DNA of 17,715 nt, from the NCBI GenBank assembly GCA_003647095.1, contig QMME01000037.1:1-17715 (forward strand). Direction: 5' to 3'. A program made the position numbers and the translations under genes. Origin of the DNA: Deltaproteobacteria bacterium. Lineage in GTDB: Bacteria; Myxococcota; B64-G9. Below the pieces are notes generated by a model, which made no database searches, was not told the origin of the DNA, and was given only the letters and a program-made list of their open reading frames with translations. Position 1 is the stretch's first letter. Each line of letters opens with the position of its first letter. Positions 7,372-13,668 of the stretch are shown piece after piece.

Positions 7372-9591
7372 CTAGCCTGCTGCCGGGGGTTCCAGGGGAA
7401 CCACGCTGTCGGCGCTGATGGTTTGCAGCTGCAGCCTGACCGAAACCACGTGTGTCTGGTTGGCTACCAGCTGCAGGCGCCAGCAGGGCAGTATCGCCGA
7501 GCCCTGGTAGAGCAGTTCGAAGCCCGTTTCCGATTGCGATACCGTCTCCACCGGGTGGCGCCAGACGGTGGCCGGCGGGTCGAACTCCAGGCGTACCCGC
7601 AGGTGCTGGCTGTGGTCGACCAGGGCGAACCAGGTGGCCTGGTCCAGTTCGCCCATGCTGCGCATGCGCGGGCCCGGACCGATCAACCCGGCGAACTCGT
7701 AGAGCCGGTCGGGGGAATCACCGGCCAGCAGGGTCAGGTTCAGCTCGGGGGCGAAGCACAGAGACAGGGGTTCATTGCTGGTGTTGCGGAGACGGTACTC
7801 CACTCGCAGATCGGCCCGGTCGGCGGCCACCACCAGGCGCTTTTCCAGCAGCAACTGCCAGCGCCGTCCATCGCGCTCGATGCAGCCCGCCCGGGTCATG
7901 AGCATGATGAAGTCACAGTCGCCGTCCTCGTCGATGCTGGCCTGTTCGAGGTGATAGGGAGCATCCAGGAAGTCACCTTCTTCCCGGTAAGTGCCCTGGT
8001 AGAGCTGCTCCAGGGTGGTGTCAGGAGCCGGGAAACGGTCCAGGAAAGAACGCCGCCAGCAGTTGTCGGCTACCAGTCTCTCCCCCAGGCCGGGATCGAT
8101 CAGGCGAACCCGGTCGTGGATGCTGGCCGGCGGGGCCTCGTCCTGGTCGCCGGCTGGCTGGTGCTGCTCCCCGCTGGCCTCCAGGATCTCCCGGTGGTAG
8201 CCCTCGATACGCCTGGTCAGGGTGTTGCTGAGGCAGAAGCGGGTGGGGCGATGATCTATCTCGGTCAGGCAACCGCCCCGGGAAGGATCGACGTAGACGT
8301 TCAGCCAGCGGTTCTCGACCAGGATCTCGTCGGCCCGGTCACCGTCGAAGTCTTCCTCCTCGAAGCTGATCCAGTCCTCCTCGCCTTGCTGCAGGCGATC
8401 GATCTCATCCTCGGCGGCTATCAGGTTACGGTATATGGCATCCCGCAGGTGGGGCAGGTACAGCCCGCCGAACAGGCCGTGCCAGTAGGCGCAGTTGCAC
8501 TGCCCGCGGTAGAGCAGGCGCCGGGCCTGCTGCAGTTGGGGAGACTCCGGGTCGAGTTCGTCGGCGGCCAGGGCCTCGGCCAGCTTGCCGCTGGCGTGCA
8601 GCATCTTCTTGTGCAGGTGGTTGGCCTCGGGGTACTTGACCATGAAGTTCTGCCACAGGCCGCCGCGCAGGAAGGGCCGGGCCTGTTCGAGCAGCCCCTG
8701 CCGCTCCAGCTCGGCCTGAAGCTGCTGCAGGCGAGCGATGGCCTCGGCCGGCAGGGCCCAGGTGAGCATTTCCTCGTAGGAGGCGGTGGGCAGGTAGATG
8801 AGTCCCGAGGTCCGCTGGCGATCCAGGAATCGTCCCGGGGGCACCGTCTCCACCCGGCTCTGCTCCAGCCGGGTCAAAAAGTCGTCCAGCCAGCCCTGGC
8901 CGAACACCCATTCGTGGGTTCCCGGCCAGATGCCGAACTTCTCGCCGTCGTCGCCGTAGACCAGCCCGCAGGTTTCTTCCCGCCCGTCGTCTGCCCGTTC
9001 CAGCTCCGCCACCAGCTCGCCCGCCGGCCGGAAGGGGATCGCATAGCGCAGACCCTTGTCGATGGGGAAGATGGCCAGCGTCTGCCCGGCCTTCTCGGTG
9101 ACGTAGTAGCCGGTGAGACGGCGAGGCTCCATGCCGGCGTAGAAGAAGTGGGTGTCGTCTACCAGGGTGTAATCGACTCCGGCCTCGGCCAGCAGGCTGG
9201 CCAGCTCGGGTTCCCAAACCCTCTCCGTCAGCCAGATGCCCCTGGCCTTGGCCCCGAAGCGCCGCTCCAGATACTGGCGCATCATCTCCAGCTGGCCCAG
9301 GGCGTCGTCGCGGGGCAGCACCGACAGCATGGGTTCGTAGAAGCCGCCGCCCAGCATCTCCACCCGGTTGCGTTCGTGCAGGCGACCGAGCTGGTCGATG
9401 AGATCGGGCTGGTTGTCCTCGAGCCACTCGAGCAGGGGGCCGGAAAAATGCATGGCCAGCTCGACACCGGGATGGTGCTCGAGCGCCTGCAGCAGCGGCC
9501 GGTAGCAGCGTTCGCAGGCCTGCGCAAAGACGGAGTCGAAGTTGCCCACCGGCTGGTGATTGTGTATGGCCATGATGAGCTGCACCGTCAT
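7372..9591 (-). CDS. GH57 4-alpha-glucanotransferase / alpha-amylase-like
   Basis: A 739-residue glycoside hydrolase family 57 enzyme acting on alpha-1,4-glucans in the cytoplasm (no signal peptide). It opens with the family motif HNHQP (residues 10-14). The nucleophile is Glu123 in WLTERVWEPEL and the acid/base is Asp214 in YGDDGEKFG, which are the same positions as in Thermococcus litoralis 4-alpha-glucanotransferase. The middle (about 310-385) fits DUF1925 and residues about 390-739 fit the beta-rich DUF1926 domain (DFDGDRADEILVENRWLNVY), an architecture typical of the transferase branch rather than of the short GH57 amylases. It probably trims or transfers maltodextrin chains alongside GlgA, whose gene follows after 11 bp. 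The start has a GAGG close upstream. Amylase versus transferase specificity cannot be settled from sequence alone. Confidence 0.93.
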   Translation of the reverse strand: MTVQLIMAIHNHQPVGNFDSVFAQACERCYRPLLQALEHHPGVELAMHFSGPLLEWLEDNQPDLIDQLGRLHERNRVEMLGGGFYEPMLSVLPRDDALGQLEMMRQYLERRFGAKARGIWLTERVWEPELASLLAEAGVDYTLVDDTHFFYAGMEPRRLTGYYVTEKAGQTLAIFPIDKGLRYAIPFRPAGELVAELERADDGREETCGLVYGDDGEKFGIWPGTHEWVFGQGWLDDFLTRLEQSRVETVPPGRFLDRQRTSGLIYLPTASYEEMLTWALPAEAIARLQQLQAELERQGLLEQARPFLRGGLWQNFMVKYPEANHLHKKMLHASGKLAEALAADELDPESPQLQQARRLLYRGQCNCAYWHGLFGGLYLPHLRDAIYRNLIAAEDEIDRLQQGEEDWISFEEEDFDGDRADEILVENRWLNVYVDPSRGGCLTEIDHRPTRFCLSNTLTRRIEGYHREILEASGEQHQPAGDQDEAPPASIHDRVRLIDPGLGERLVADNCWRRSFLDRFPAPDTTLEQLYQGTYREEGDFLDAPYHLEQASIDEDGDCDFIMLMTRAGCIERDGRRWQLLLEKRLVVAADRADLRVEYRLRNTSNEPLSLCFAPELNLTLLAGDSPDRLYEFAGLIGPGPRMRSMGELDQATWFALVDHSQHLRVRLEFDPPATVWRHPVETVSQSETGFELLYQGSAILPCWRLQLVANQTHVVSVRLQLQTISADSVVPLEPPAAG

Positions 9592-9791
9592 CTGCCTCGC
9601 CTCCCGGCCCGGGCGTTACCGGCACCGGACCGCTATTGCCCTAGCACAACGGCCGGGACGGTTCAATCCTTGATTTGCCACCTCGGCCGCAATCTCCGCG
9701 TCGGCGCTTGGAAAATGGTCACCGACGTATTTATACCACGGCTACTGCCGCTTTCTCACACCTCCGGGAATCTGCTGGCAGAATCGGTCGA

Positions 9792-9808
9792 CCACAATGT
9801 AATTGTGG
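9792..9808. promoter_or_regulatory. Palindromic operator candidate upstream of the Cys-rich gene
   Basis: A perfect inverted repeat, CCACAAT-GTA-ATTGTGG, with two 7-bp arms and a 3-bp spacer. It ends 15 bp before the TTGACA at 9824, the usual position for an activator or repressor dimer. A second short palindrome, ATTGCAAT (9856-9863), sits near the predicted transcription start. The cognate regulator is unknown; no regulator gene adjoins it. Confidence 0.5.
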
Positions 9809-9823
9809 CGGTACGAAAAATGC

Positions 9824-9853
9824 TTGACATCGAGTATTTTTTTTTTCTACACA
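9824..9853 (+). promoter_or_regulatory. Sigma-70-type promoter with T10 spacer for the Cys-rich gene
   Basis: A perfect TTGACA (9824-9829) is followed after 18 bp by TACACA (9848-9853, 3 of 6). A run of ten T (9837-9846) fills the second half of the spacer, which would bend or soften the DNA there. The gene starts at 9890 behind GGGGAGG. In the rest of the 298-bp gap back to the GH57 gene I see no clear promoter for the minus strand; TTGAAC has no good -10 partner. Confidence 0.55.
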
Positions 9854-9889
9854 CAATTGCAATATCAACTTCCATAGGGGAGGTAGGTC

Positions 9890-10609
9890 ATGATGAATGC
9901 CCGGGGTGTACGGAGAAGTGCTTGCGGAATTGCATTGCTGGTACTGCTCTGCGCGACGGTATCGGAGGACGTTCGAGCGGGTGACCGGGGAAATACCGCG
10001 TGCAGAAACGGCAAGCAGCGGCACGGCGACGTCAGCGCCGTCGCCGGCGAGACAAGCGATGGCGAGCAGGATTCCCTGGTGATGCTGCGCGGAGAAAGAC
10101 ACGGTTCATCACTGGTGCTATCCTTGAAAATCCAGCAGGGAGACAAGGACGTGCAGATGGTGCAACTCGATGTCTACTCCGAGCCCAGTCACAATCACCT
10201 CCTGGCGGTTCTTTCCAACGCCTATCCCAGGATACTCTTTGATATCCTAAGGGCCCTGTCCATGAGCAAGCCGGCGGCAACCGTCTATGCCGACATGAAG
10301 CTGGCCGGGCCGCGCGTGAGCGTACCAGCTCCGGACAAGAGGGATAACGGGATCAGGATCGAGGCTGTCGTAATGGACGGCACCCTGCCGCGTCGCGAGG
10401 TGCTGGCCGATGTAAAGCTGGGCTCTCCAGAGCAGCCTTTCGGATTCTCGGTTCGGGGCGCAAGTCGGGAAAAGGTCGGTGGTGAACCATTCTGTGGATG
10501 GTGTGGAATCTACAATTGTGGCTGTATCTATTGTCCCACTCCCTTCAATACACTTTGCTGTCCACAGTGTATATTAATGTGTGGCTGGCAGATCTGTCCT
10601 CAACCATAA
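9890..10609 (+). CDS. Secreted protein with ten-cysteine C-terminal tail
   Basis: A 239-residue protein that I do not recognise. It begins with a clear signal peptide: basic RGVRRS, hydrophobic ACGIALLVLLCATV, and probable cleavage after VRA (residue 30). Residues 31-198 form a soluble region with beta-strand character (SSLVLSLKI, VQMVQLDVYS) and no known motif. Residues 202-236 carry ten cysteines at 202, 205, 210, 212, 215, 223, 224, 227, 231 and 236, rich in Trp, Tyr and Pro, which suggests a disulfide knot or a metal site. The start is ATG-ATG behind GGGGAGG with a 6-nt spacer. Base use in the tail and flanks is clearly more AT-rich than in neighbouring genes, a sign of acquisition or relaxed selection. 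No partner gene is adjacent. It could be a structural surface protein, a toxin-like peptide carrier, or a lineage-specific orphan. Confidence 0.72.
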   Translation: MMNARGVRRSACGIALLVLLCATVSEDVRAGDRGNTACRNGKQRHGDVSAVAGETSDGEQDSLVMLRGERHGSSLVLSLKIQQGDKDVQMVQLDVYSEPSHNHLLAVLSNAYPRILFDILRALSMSKPAATVYADMKLAGPRVSVPAPDKRDNGIRIEAVVMDGTLPRREVLADVKLGSPEQPFGFSVRGASREKVGGEPFCGWCGIYNCGCIYCPTPFNTLCCPQCILMCGWQICPQP

Positions 10610-10656
10610 TCCTTCATTACATTCCGCATTATCGGCTGGGCTAGCTATCCGGCCTG

Positions 10657-10690
10657 GGGAATCTCCCGGGGGAATCTGGGAATCTCCCGG
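10657..10690. repeat. Short tandem repeat with 21-bp period
   Basis: GGGAATCTCCCGG occurs at 10657-10669 and again, identically, at 10678-10690. A partial third copy of the GGAATCT core lies between them (10671-10677). Each unit has GGGA/TCCC inverted ends. It lies in the 118-bp gap between the Cys-rich gene and the third PilZ gene, immediately upstream of a promoter candidate, so it could be a pair of regulator half-sites one helical-turn multiple apart (21 bp) or simple slippage. Confidence 0.55.
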
Positions 10691-10692
10691 AC

Positions 10693-10721
10693 TTGATCCG
10701 GGCCGTGCCAGCGGCTATCAT
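10693..10721 (+). promoter_or_regulatory. Promoter candidate for a leaderless PilZ transcript
   Basis: TTGATC (10693-10698) and TATCAT (10716-10721) are separated by 17 bp and match consensus at 4 of 6 and 5 of 6. Transcription would start about 7 nt after the -10, at or next to the ATG at 10728. No ribosome-binding site lies before that ATG, which agrees with a leaderless mRNA. Confidence 0.5.
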
Positions 10722-10727
10722 GCCGGC

Positions 10728-11090
10728 ATGGTGGCAGCCGGCAAGAAAGGGCGCGGTCGCCGTACCTCGCGGCGAGTACCCCTGGCCTCGATGATTACCT
10801 ACCGCCTGGGAGGCCAGGAGTACGGCAACCTGTCGGTGGACATCTCCGCGGAGGGAATCTTCATCAGGACCTTCGTTCCCCCGGAAGTGGGTACCGCCAT
10901 CGACATCATCCTGCAACTGCCGGCACGCCTGGGTGGCGGCAAGCTGGAGCTGTCCGGAGAGGTGGCCCGGGTGGTGGTGGATCACCCCGACCCCCGCCAG
11001 AACGGCATGGGGGTGCGCTTCCTGTCGGTGCGCAGCGACGATCCGGCCGCCGTGCACTACCTGGTCAAGACCCTGTTCACACTGAAGTGA
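10728..11090 (+). CDS. PilZ-domain protein (3), single domain
   Basis: A 120-residue protein that is little more than a PilZ domain. The RxxxR box is in RRTSRR (residues 11-16) and the DxSxxG box is DISAEG (D38, S40, G43), so c-di-GMP binding is expected. The family's single-domain members act as mobile effectors on motility or secretion machines. I chose the ATG at 10728: the frame continues upstream, but that stretch holds the 21-bp repeats and a promoter and shows no coding character. There is no Shine-Dalgarno sequence before 10728. The next gene is convergent, and a palindrome plus a short hairpin follow the stop. Confidence 0.87.
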   Translation: MVAAGKKGRGRRTSRRVPLASMITYRLGGQEYGNLSVDISAEGIFIRTFVPPEVGTAIDIILQLPARLGGGKLELSGEVARVVVDHPDPRQNGMGVRFLSVRSDDPAAVHYLVKTLFTLK

Positions 11091-11126
11091 GGGCTATAGC
11101 CCTCCGCCGGCGTCCGGCGCCGTTTT
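11089..11126 (+). terminator. Palindrome and hairpin after the third PilZ gene
   Basis: GAGGGCTATAGCCCTC (11089-11104) is a perfect 16-bp palindrome overlapping the stop codon. It is followed by a hairpin with CGCCGG/CCGGCG arms and a 3-nt loop (11105-11119), then CCG and four T (11123-11126). The T run is short, so this would be a modest intrinsic terminator. A further palindrome, TGCCCCGGGGCA (11141-11152), may serve the convergent gene ending at 11161. Confidence 0.45.
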
Positions 11127-11160
11127 CCCTGATGTTGGTTTGCCCCGGGGCAGCCCGTGT

Positions 11161-11652
11161 TCAGAAGGAAAATCCGTAGGCCAGGCCCAGGCCCCGGCGG
11201 TGAGGCAGGATGCTCACCGACCAGCGGGCCAGGTTGCGGTTGTGGCGTTGCACCTCCAGCACGGCGTCGAAGGCCGCCACCAGGTGAATGCCCGCCGCCA
11301 GGGAGAGCAGGAAGGCCGAGTCCCAGCGAAAATCGGCGCTGGAATGGGGATCGAGCAGGCCGGCGGTGGCCGCTGCCGCCAGGTACAGGCCGATGTCGGC
11401 GGCCAGGATTATCCCCCCCAGGGTCCATTGCCGGTTGTACATCTGCCCGGCGCCGGGTACCACCGCCAGCAGCCCGGCCAGCCAGGGGCTGCGTCGCTCG
11501 CGGGCCGTGCCGGGGGAAGGCAGGGCCGGGGTGGCGGCGGCGCCGGCGGAATCGCGCGCCAGGTAGGTTCGCGGTCCTCGCTCGGCGGCACTGGAGCCGG
11601 GGGCCAGTCCCAGAGCCAGACACAGGCAGGATGCCAGCAGGCTGTCTTTCAT
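11161..11652 (-). CDS. Small exported or membrane protein, DUF5683-like
   Basis: A 163-residue protein. The first 23 residues look like a signal peptide (LLASCLCLALGLAPGSSA) with probable cleavage before AERG. After a Pro/Ala linker, SPWLAGLLAVVPGAGQMYNR (55-74) matches the P-GaGQ-hYN pattern of DUF5683 and TM2-like small membrane proteins, followed by hydrophobic segments near 79-100 and 112-131. The C-terminus ends in aromatic residues (LAYGFSF), which can be an outer-membrane insertion signal. The ATG at 11652 is preferred over the GTG at 11658 because GGGAG lies 5 nt before it and would abut the GTG. A good promoter lies just upstream, so it is probably transcribed alone. Function is unknown. 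Confidence 0.72.
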   Translation of the reverse strand: MKDSLLASCLCLALGLAPGSSAAERGPRTYLARDSAGAAATPALPSPGTARERRSPWLAGLLAVVPGAGQMYNRQWTLGGIILAADIGLYLAAAATAGLLDPHSSADFRWDSAFLLSLAAGIHLVAAFDAVLEVQRHNRNLARWSVSILPHRRGLGLAYGFSF

Positions 11653-11680
11653 CTCCACTCCCAGTTCGCTGCTCGAGGTG

Positions 11681-11710
11681 ACGATACGGTGGCCGGGCCC
11701 TCGCTGTCAA
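11681..11710 (-). promoter_or_regulatory. Sigma-70-type promoter for the DUF5683-like gene
   Basis: On the minus strand, a perfect TTGACA (11705-11710) and TATCGT (11681-11686, 4 of 6) are separated by 18 bp. They lie in the 72-bp gap between the acyl-CoA dehydrogenase stop (11725) and the ATG at 11652, so the small gene need not depend on read-through. Confidence 0.6.
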
Positions 11711-11724
11711 ACCAAAAGCCGGGA

Positions 11725-12879
11725 TCAGCAGCCGAGGTGGCGCGAGATGACGATGCGCTGTACCTCGCTGGTTCCCTCCCCGATCTCCAGCAGCTTGGCG
11801 TCGCGGTAGAAGCGTTCCACGTGGTATTCCTTCATCAGCCCGTAGCCACCATGGATTTGTACCGCCTCGGTGGCAACCCGCCGGGCCACCTCGGAACAAT
11901 AGAGCTTGGCCATGGCCGCCTCGCGGGCGAAGGGACGATGGCAATCGCGCAGCCAGCAGGCCTTGTAGAGCAGGTTGCGGGCCAGTTCCACCTGGGTGGC
12001 CATGTCGGCCAGCTTGAAGGCCACCGCCTGGAACTTGCAGATGGGCTTGCCGAACTGGACGCGCTCCCGGGCGTAGGCCAGGGCCAGGTCGAGGGCTCCC
12101 TGGGCGCAACCCAGTCCCATCGCGCCGATGGACAGCCGGCCGCCGTCCAGGGTCGACAGCATCTGGTGAAACCCTTCGCCCTGCTGGCCCAGCACGTTGT
12201 CGCGCGGTACCCGGCAATCGTTGAAGAACAGCTCCGAGGTGTTGGAGGCGCGCCACATCAGTTTGCCGTGCATGGGCCGGGCCTCGAATCCGGGGGTGCC
12301 GTGCTCCACCAGCAGGCAGGTCAGCTCGGGCCGGCCGTCGGGTCGGCGGCCGGTTACCGCCTGCACCGTCACCCCCAGGGAGATGTCGGTGGAGGCATTG
12401 GTGATGAAGATCTTGGAGCCGTTTATCACCCACTCGTTGCCGTCGAGCACGGCGGTGGTGCGGGAGGAGCCGGCGTCCGAGCCGGCGTCCGGTTCGGTCA
12501 GGCCGAAGCCCCACAGGGCCTGGCCGCTGCAGAGCTTGGGCAGGTACTTCCTCTTTTGCTCCTCGCTGCCGAAGTAGTACAGGGGACCGATGCCCAACGA
12601 GTTGCCGGCGGCCACGGTGGCGGCGTGGGAGCCGTCTACGCGGGCGATCTCCTCGGCGGCGATGATGTAGGAAACATAGTCGAGCCCCTGCCCGCCGTAC
12701 TCGGGAGAGACGAACACTCCGAAAAGGCCCATCTCGCCCATGCGTTTCATGGTCTCGTAGGAGAACTCCTCCTTGTCGTCCAGCTCGGCGGCCAGCGGCT
12801 TGATCTCCGCCTCGGCAAACCGCCGCACGCTCTCGCGCAGGATCTGCTGCTCCTCGCTCAGGTCGAAGTCTAGTGCCAT
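11725..12879 (-). CDS. Acyl-CoA dehydrogenase (short/branched-chain type)
   Basis: A 384-residue flavoenzyme that introduces the alpha-beta double bond in acyl-CoA esters (fatty-acid or branched amino-acid breakdown), passing electrons to ETF. The N-terminal helical domain (FDLSEEQQILRESVRRFAE) is followed by the FAD-contact motif FGLTEPDAGSD (125-135), INGSKIFITN (152-161), RERVQFGKPI (271-280), and the signature QIHGGYGLMKEY (341-352) and IGEGTSEVQRIVI. The catalytic base is Glu368 in EGTSE, the position used by short-chain enzymes. The length is normal. The ATG at 12879 is preferred to upstream in-frame starts because a GGAG site precedes it and the promoter lies between. Chain length and substrate cannot be fixed from sequence. 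The gene is alone, with no ETF, thiolase or hydratase gene next to it. Confidence 0.96.
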   Translation of the reverse strand: MALDFDLSEEQQILRESVRRFAEAEIKPLAAELDDKEEFSYETMKRMGEMGLFGVFVSPEYGGQGLDYVSYIIAAEEIARVDGSHAATVAAGNSLGIGPLYYFGSEEQKRKYLPKLCSGQALWGFGLTEPDAGSDAGSSRTTAVLDGNEWVINGSKIFITNASTDISLGVTVQAVTGRRPDGRPELTCLLVEHGTPGFEARPMHGKLMWRASNTSELFFNDCRVPRDNVLGQQGEGFHQMLSTLDGGRLSIGAMGLGCAQGALDLALAYARERVQFGKPICKFQAVAFKLADMATQVELARNLLYKACWLRDCHRPFAREAAMAKLYCSEVARRVATEAVQIHGGYGLMKEYHVERFYRDAKLLEIGEGTSEVQRIVISRHLGC

Positions 12880-12919
12880 GTTCCGTCTCCTCGTCGCCCC
12901 CTCGGTTACCGGCGAAGAC

Positions 12920-12948
12920 TTTATACCGCCCCGAAGAGTCGTTGCCAA
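12920..12948 (-). promoter_or_regulatory. Strong sigma-70-type promoter for acyl-CoA dehydrogenase
   Basis: On the minus strand, TTGGCA (12943-12948) and TATAAA (12920-12925) are separated by exactly 17 bp; each matches consensus at 5 of 6. The -10 is 40 bp before the ATG at 12879. Confidence 0.7.
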
Positions 12949-13008
12949 GGGCAGAAGAGAGGGACGGAGGAGCCGTGCCGGTGCGGGGCGTATGTCGTGA
13001 ATGCCGGA

Positions 13009-13033
13009 GCCCCTCTCCACAATGGAGAGGGGC
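13009..13033. repeat. Perfect 10-bp hairpin, REP-like element candidate
   Basis: GCCCCTCTCC (13009-13018), a 5-nt ACAAT loop and GGAGAGGGGC (13024-13033) form a perfect stem-loop with no T run, so it is not a normal intrinsic terminator. It is followed by GGGGGTGAGG about 30 bp on. Stem-loops of CCCCTCTCC/GGAGAGGGG with a nearby GGGGGTGAGG are, from memory, a common dispersed intergenic element in several GC-rich bacteria. It sits in the 360-bp divergent gap 12880-13239 between two promoters. Confidence 0.6.
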
Positions 13034-13084
13034 AGTCGGTGAAGCCGGGTACCGTGCGGGGGTGAGGTCTATGTGGGTGTTTCA

Positions 13085-13114
13085 GGGTGGCCGGGGACAG
13101 TCCCGGGTGGCCGG
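13085..13114. repeat. Direct repeat upstream of the sigma-54 promoter
   Basis: GGGTGGCCGG occurs at 13085-13094 and 13105-13114, a 20-bp period, about 95-125 bp upstream of the sigma-54 promoter. GGACA and TGTCC flank the second copy. The distance is right for binding sites of a sigma-54 activator, but that role is inference only. Confidence 0.35.
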
Positions 13115-13206
13115 CAGTGTCCGGTTTTCGTACACCCCGGGCACTTCGACTCCGTGGCGGTCGAGGCGGGGTTGTTGTTTTCCGGTGAGTTAGCAGTGGC
13201 CTCGTG

Positions 13207-13224
13207 CTGGCACGGGATTTGCTT
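13207..13224 (+). promoter_or_regulatory. Sigma-54 (RpoN) promoter, near-perfect consensus
   Basis: CTGGCACGGGATTTGCTT matches the sigma-54 consensus (YTGGCACGrNNNTTGCW) at every defined position. The GG of the -24 element (13209-13210) and the GC of the -12 element (13221-13222) are 10 bp apart, as required. Transcription should begin near 13234, only about 6 nt before the ATG at 13240. Expression therefore needs an AAA+ enhancer-binding activator, none of which is encoded in the window. Confidence 0.88.
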
Positions 13225-13239
13225 AACATTTTCGTCGTC

Positions 13240-13650
13240 ATGATGGGGACGCTTGGCAAATGGGCGACGCTGCTGGGACTGGGAGCCGTGGTGCTGGCCG
13301 GCACGGGCGGTTGCGCGGGCACGGGCTCGTGGCGGCTGCTGTTGCCCGGACTGGAGGTGGGGGCCAGCCAGACCACCAGGCTGGCCGGGAAGCTCTCGGG
13401 GGCGTCGCCGGGCGGCTGGCGACAGCAGGAGGTGGTGTTCTGGCTGCGCCTGACCTGGTTGCCGGCGCGGGTCCTGAGAACTCATCCCGGCCGGGAGGAC
13501 GCCCGGCGCCGGGCCAGCCGGGCGCGCCGGCGCGTCATCGCCGGGTTTGCCGCGCTCGCCAGGCGCTGGTGCAGGCCCGGCCGGGAGCGCTGCCGGAGCA
13601 TGCTCGGGCGGGTTCGCGACGAGATACTGGAAGGATTGCCAAAACCGTGA
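13240..13650 (+). CDS. Small putative lipoprotein or exported basic protein
   Basis: A 136-residue protein with no family I recognise. The N-terminus is a signal (KWATLLGLGAVVLAGTGGC) ending at Cys25. The TGGC context is a weak lipobox, so it may be a lipoprotein or a protein cleaved by signal peptidase I. The mature part is Arg/Leu/Trp-rich, with a strongly basic helical stretch (REDARRRASRARRRVIAGF, around residues 87-105) and short Trp-containing segments. The start is taken as the ATG-ATG at 13240: the frame is open further upstream but that part contains the sigma-54 promoter. There is almost no leader and no ribosome site. The coding frame is supported by strong G/C preference at third positions. 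It is the first gene of the sigma-54 cassette, with the TolC-like gene starting 18 bp after its stop. Confidence 0.62.
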   Translation: MMGTLGKWATLLGLGAVVLAGTGGCAGTGSWRLLLPGLEVGASQTTRLAGKLSGASPGGWRQQEVVFWLRLTWLPARVLRTHPGREDARRRASRARRRVIAGFAALARRWCRPGRERCRSMLGRVRDEILEGLPKP

Positions 13651-13668
13651 GGAAAGGAGGGAAGGGGA

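Noticed and set aside
9837..9846. T10 tract as an intrinsic terminator
   Set aside because: No GC-rich stem directly precedes it and no plus-strand gene ends upstream; its place between a TTGACA and a -10-like site suits a promoter spacer better.
7423..9984. 853-codon plus-strand frame opposite the GH57 gene
   Set aside because: The minus strand holds every GH57 catalytic motif in frame. The plus-strand frame arises from high GC content and also runs through the Cys-rich gene's promoter.
11140..12873. 577-codon plus-strand frame opposite the acyl-CoA dehydrogenase
   Set aside because: It is an antisense shadow of a fully conserved enzyme and of the small membrane protein gene.
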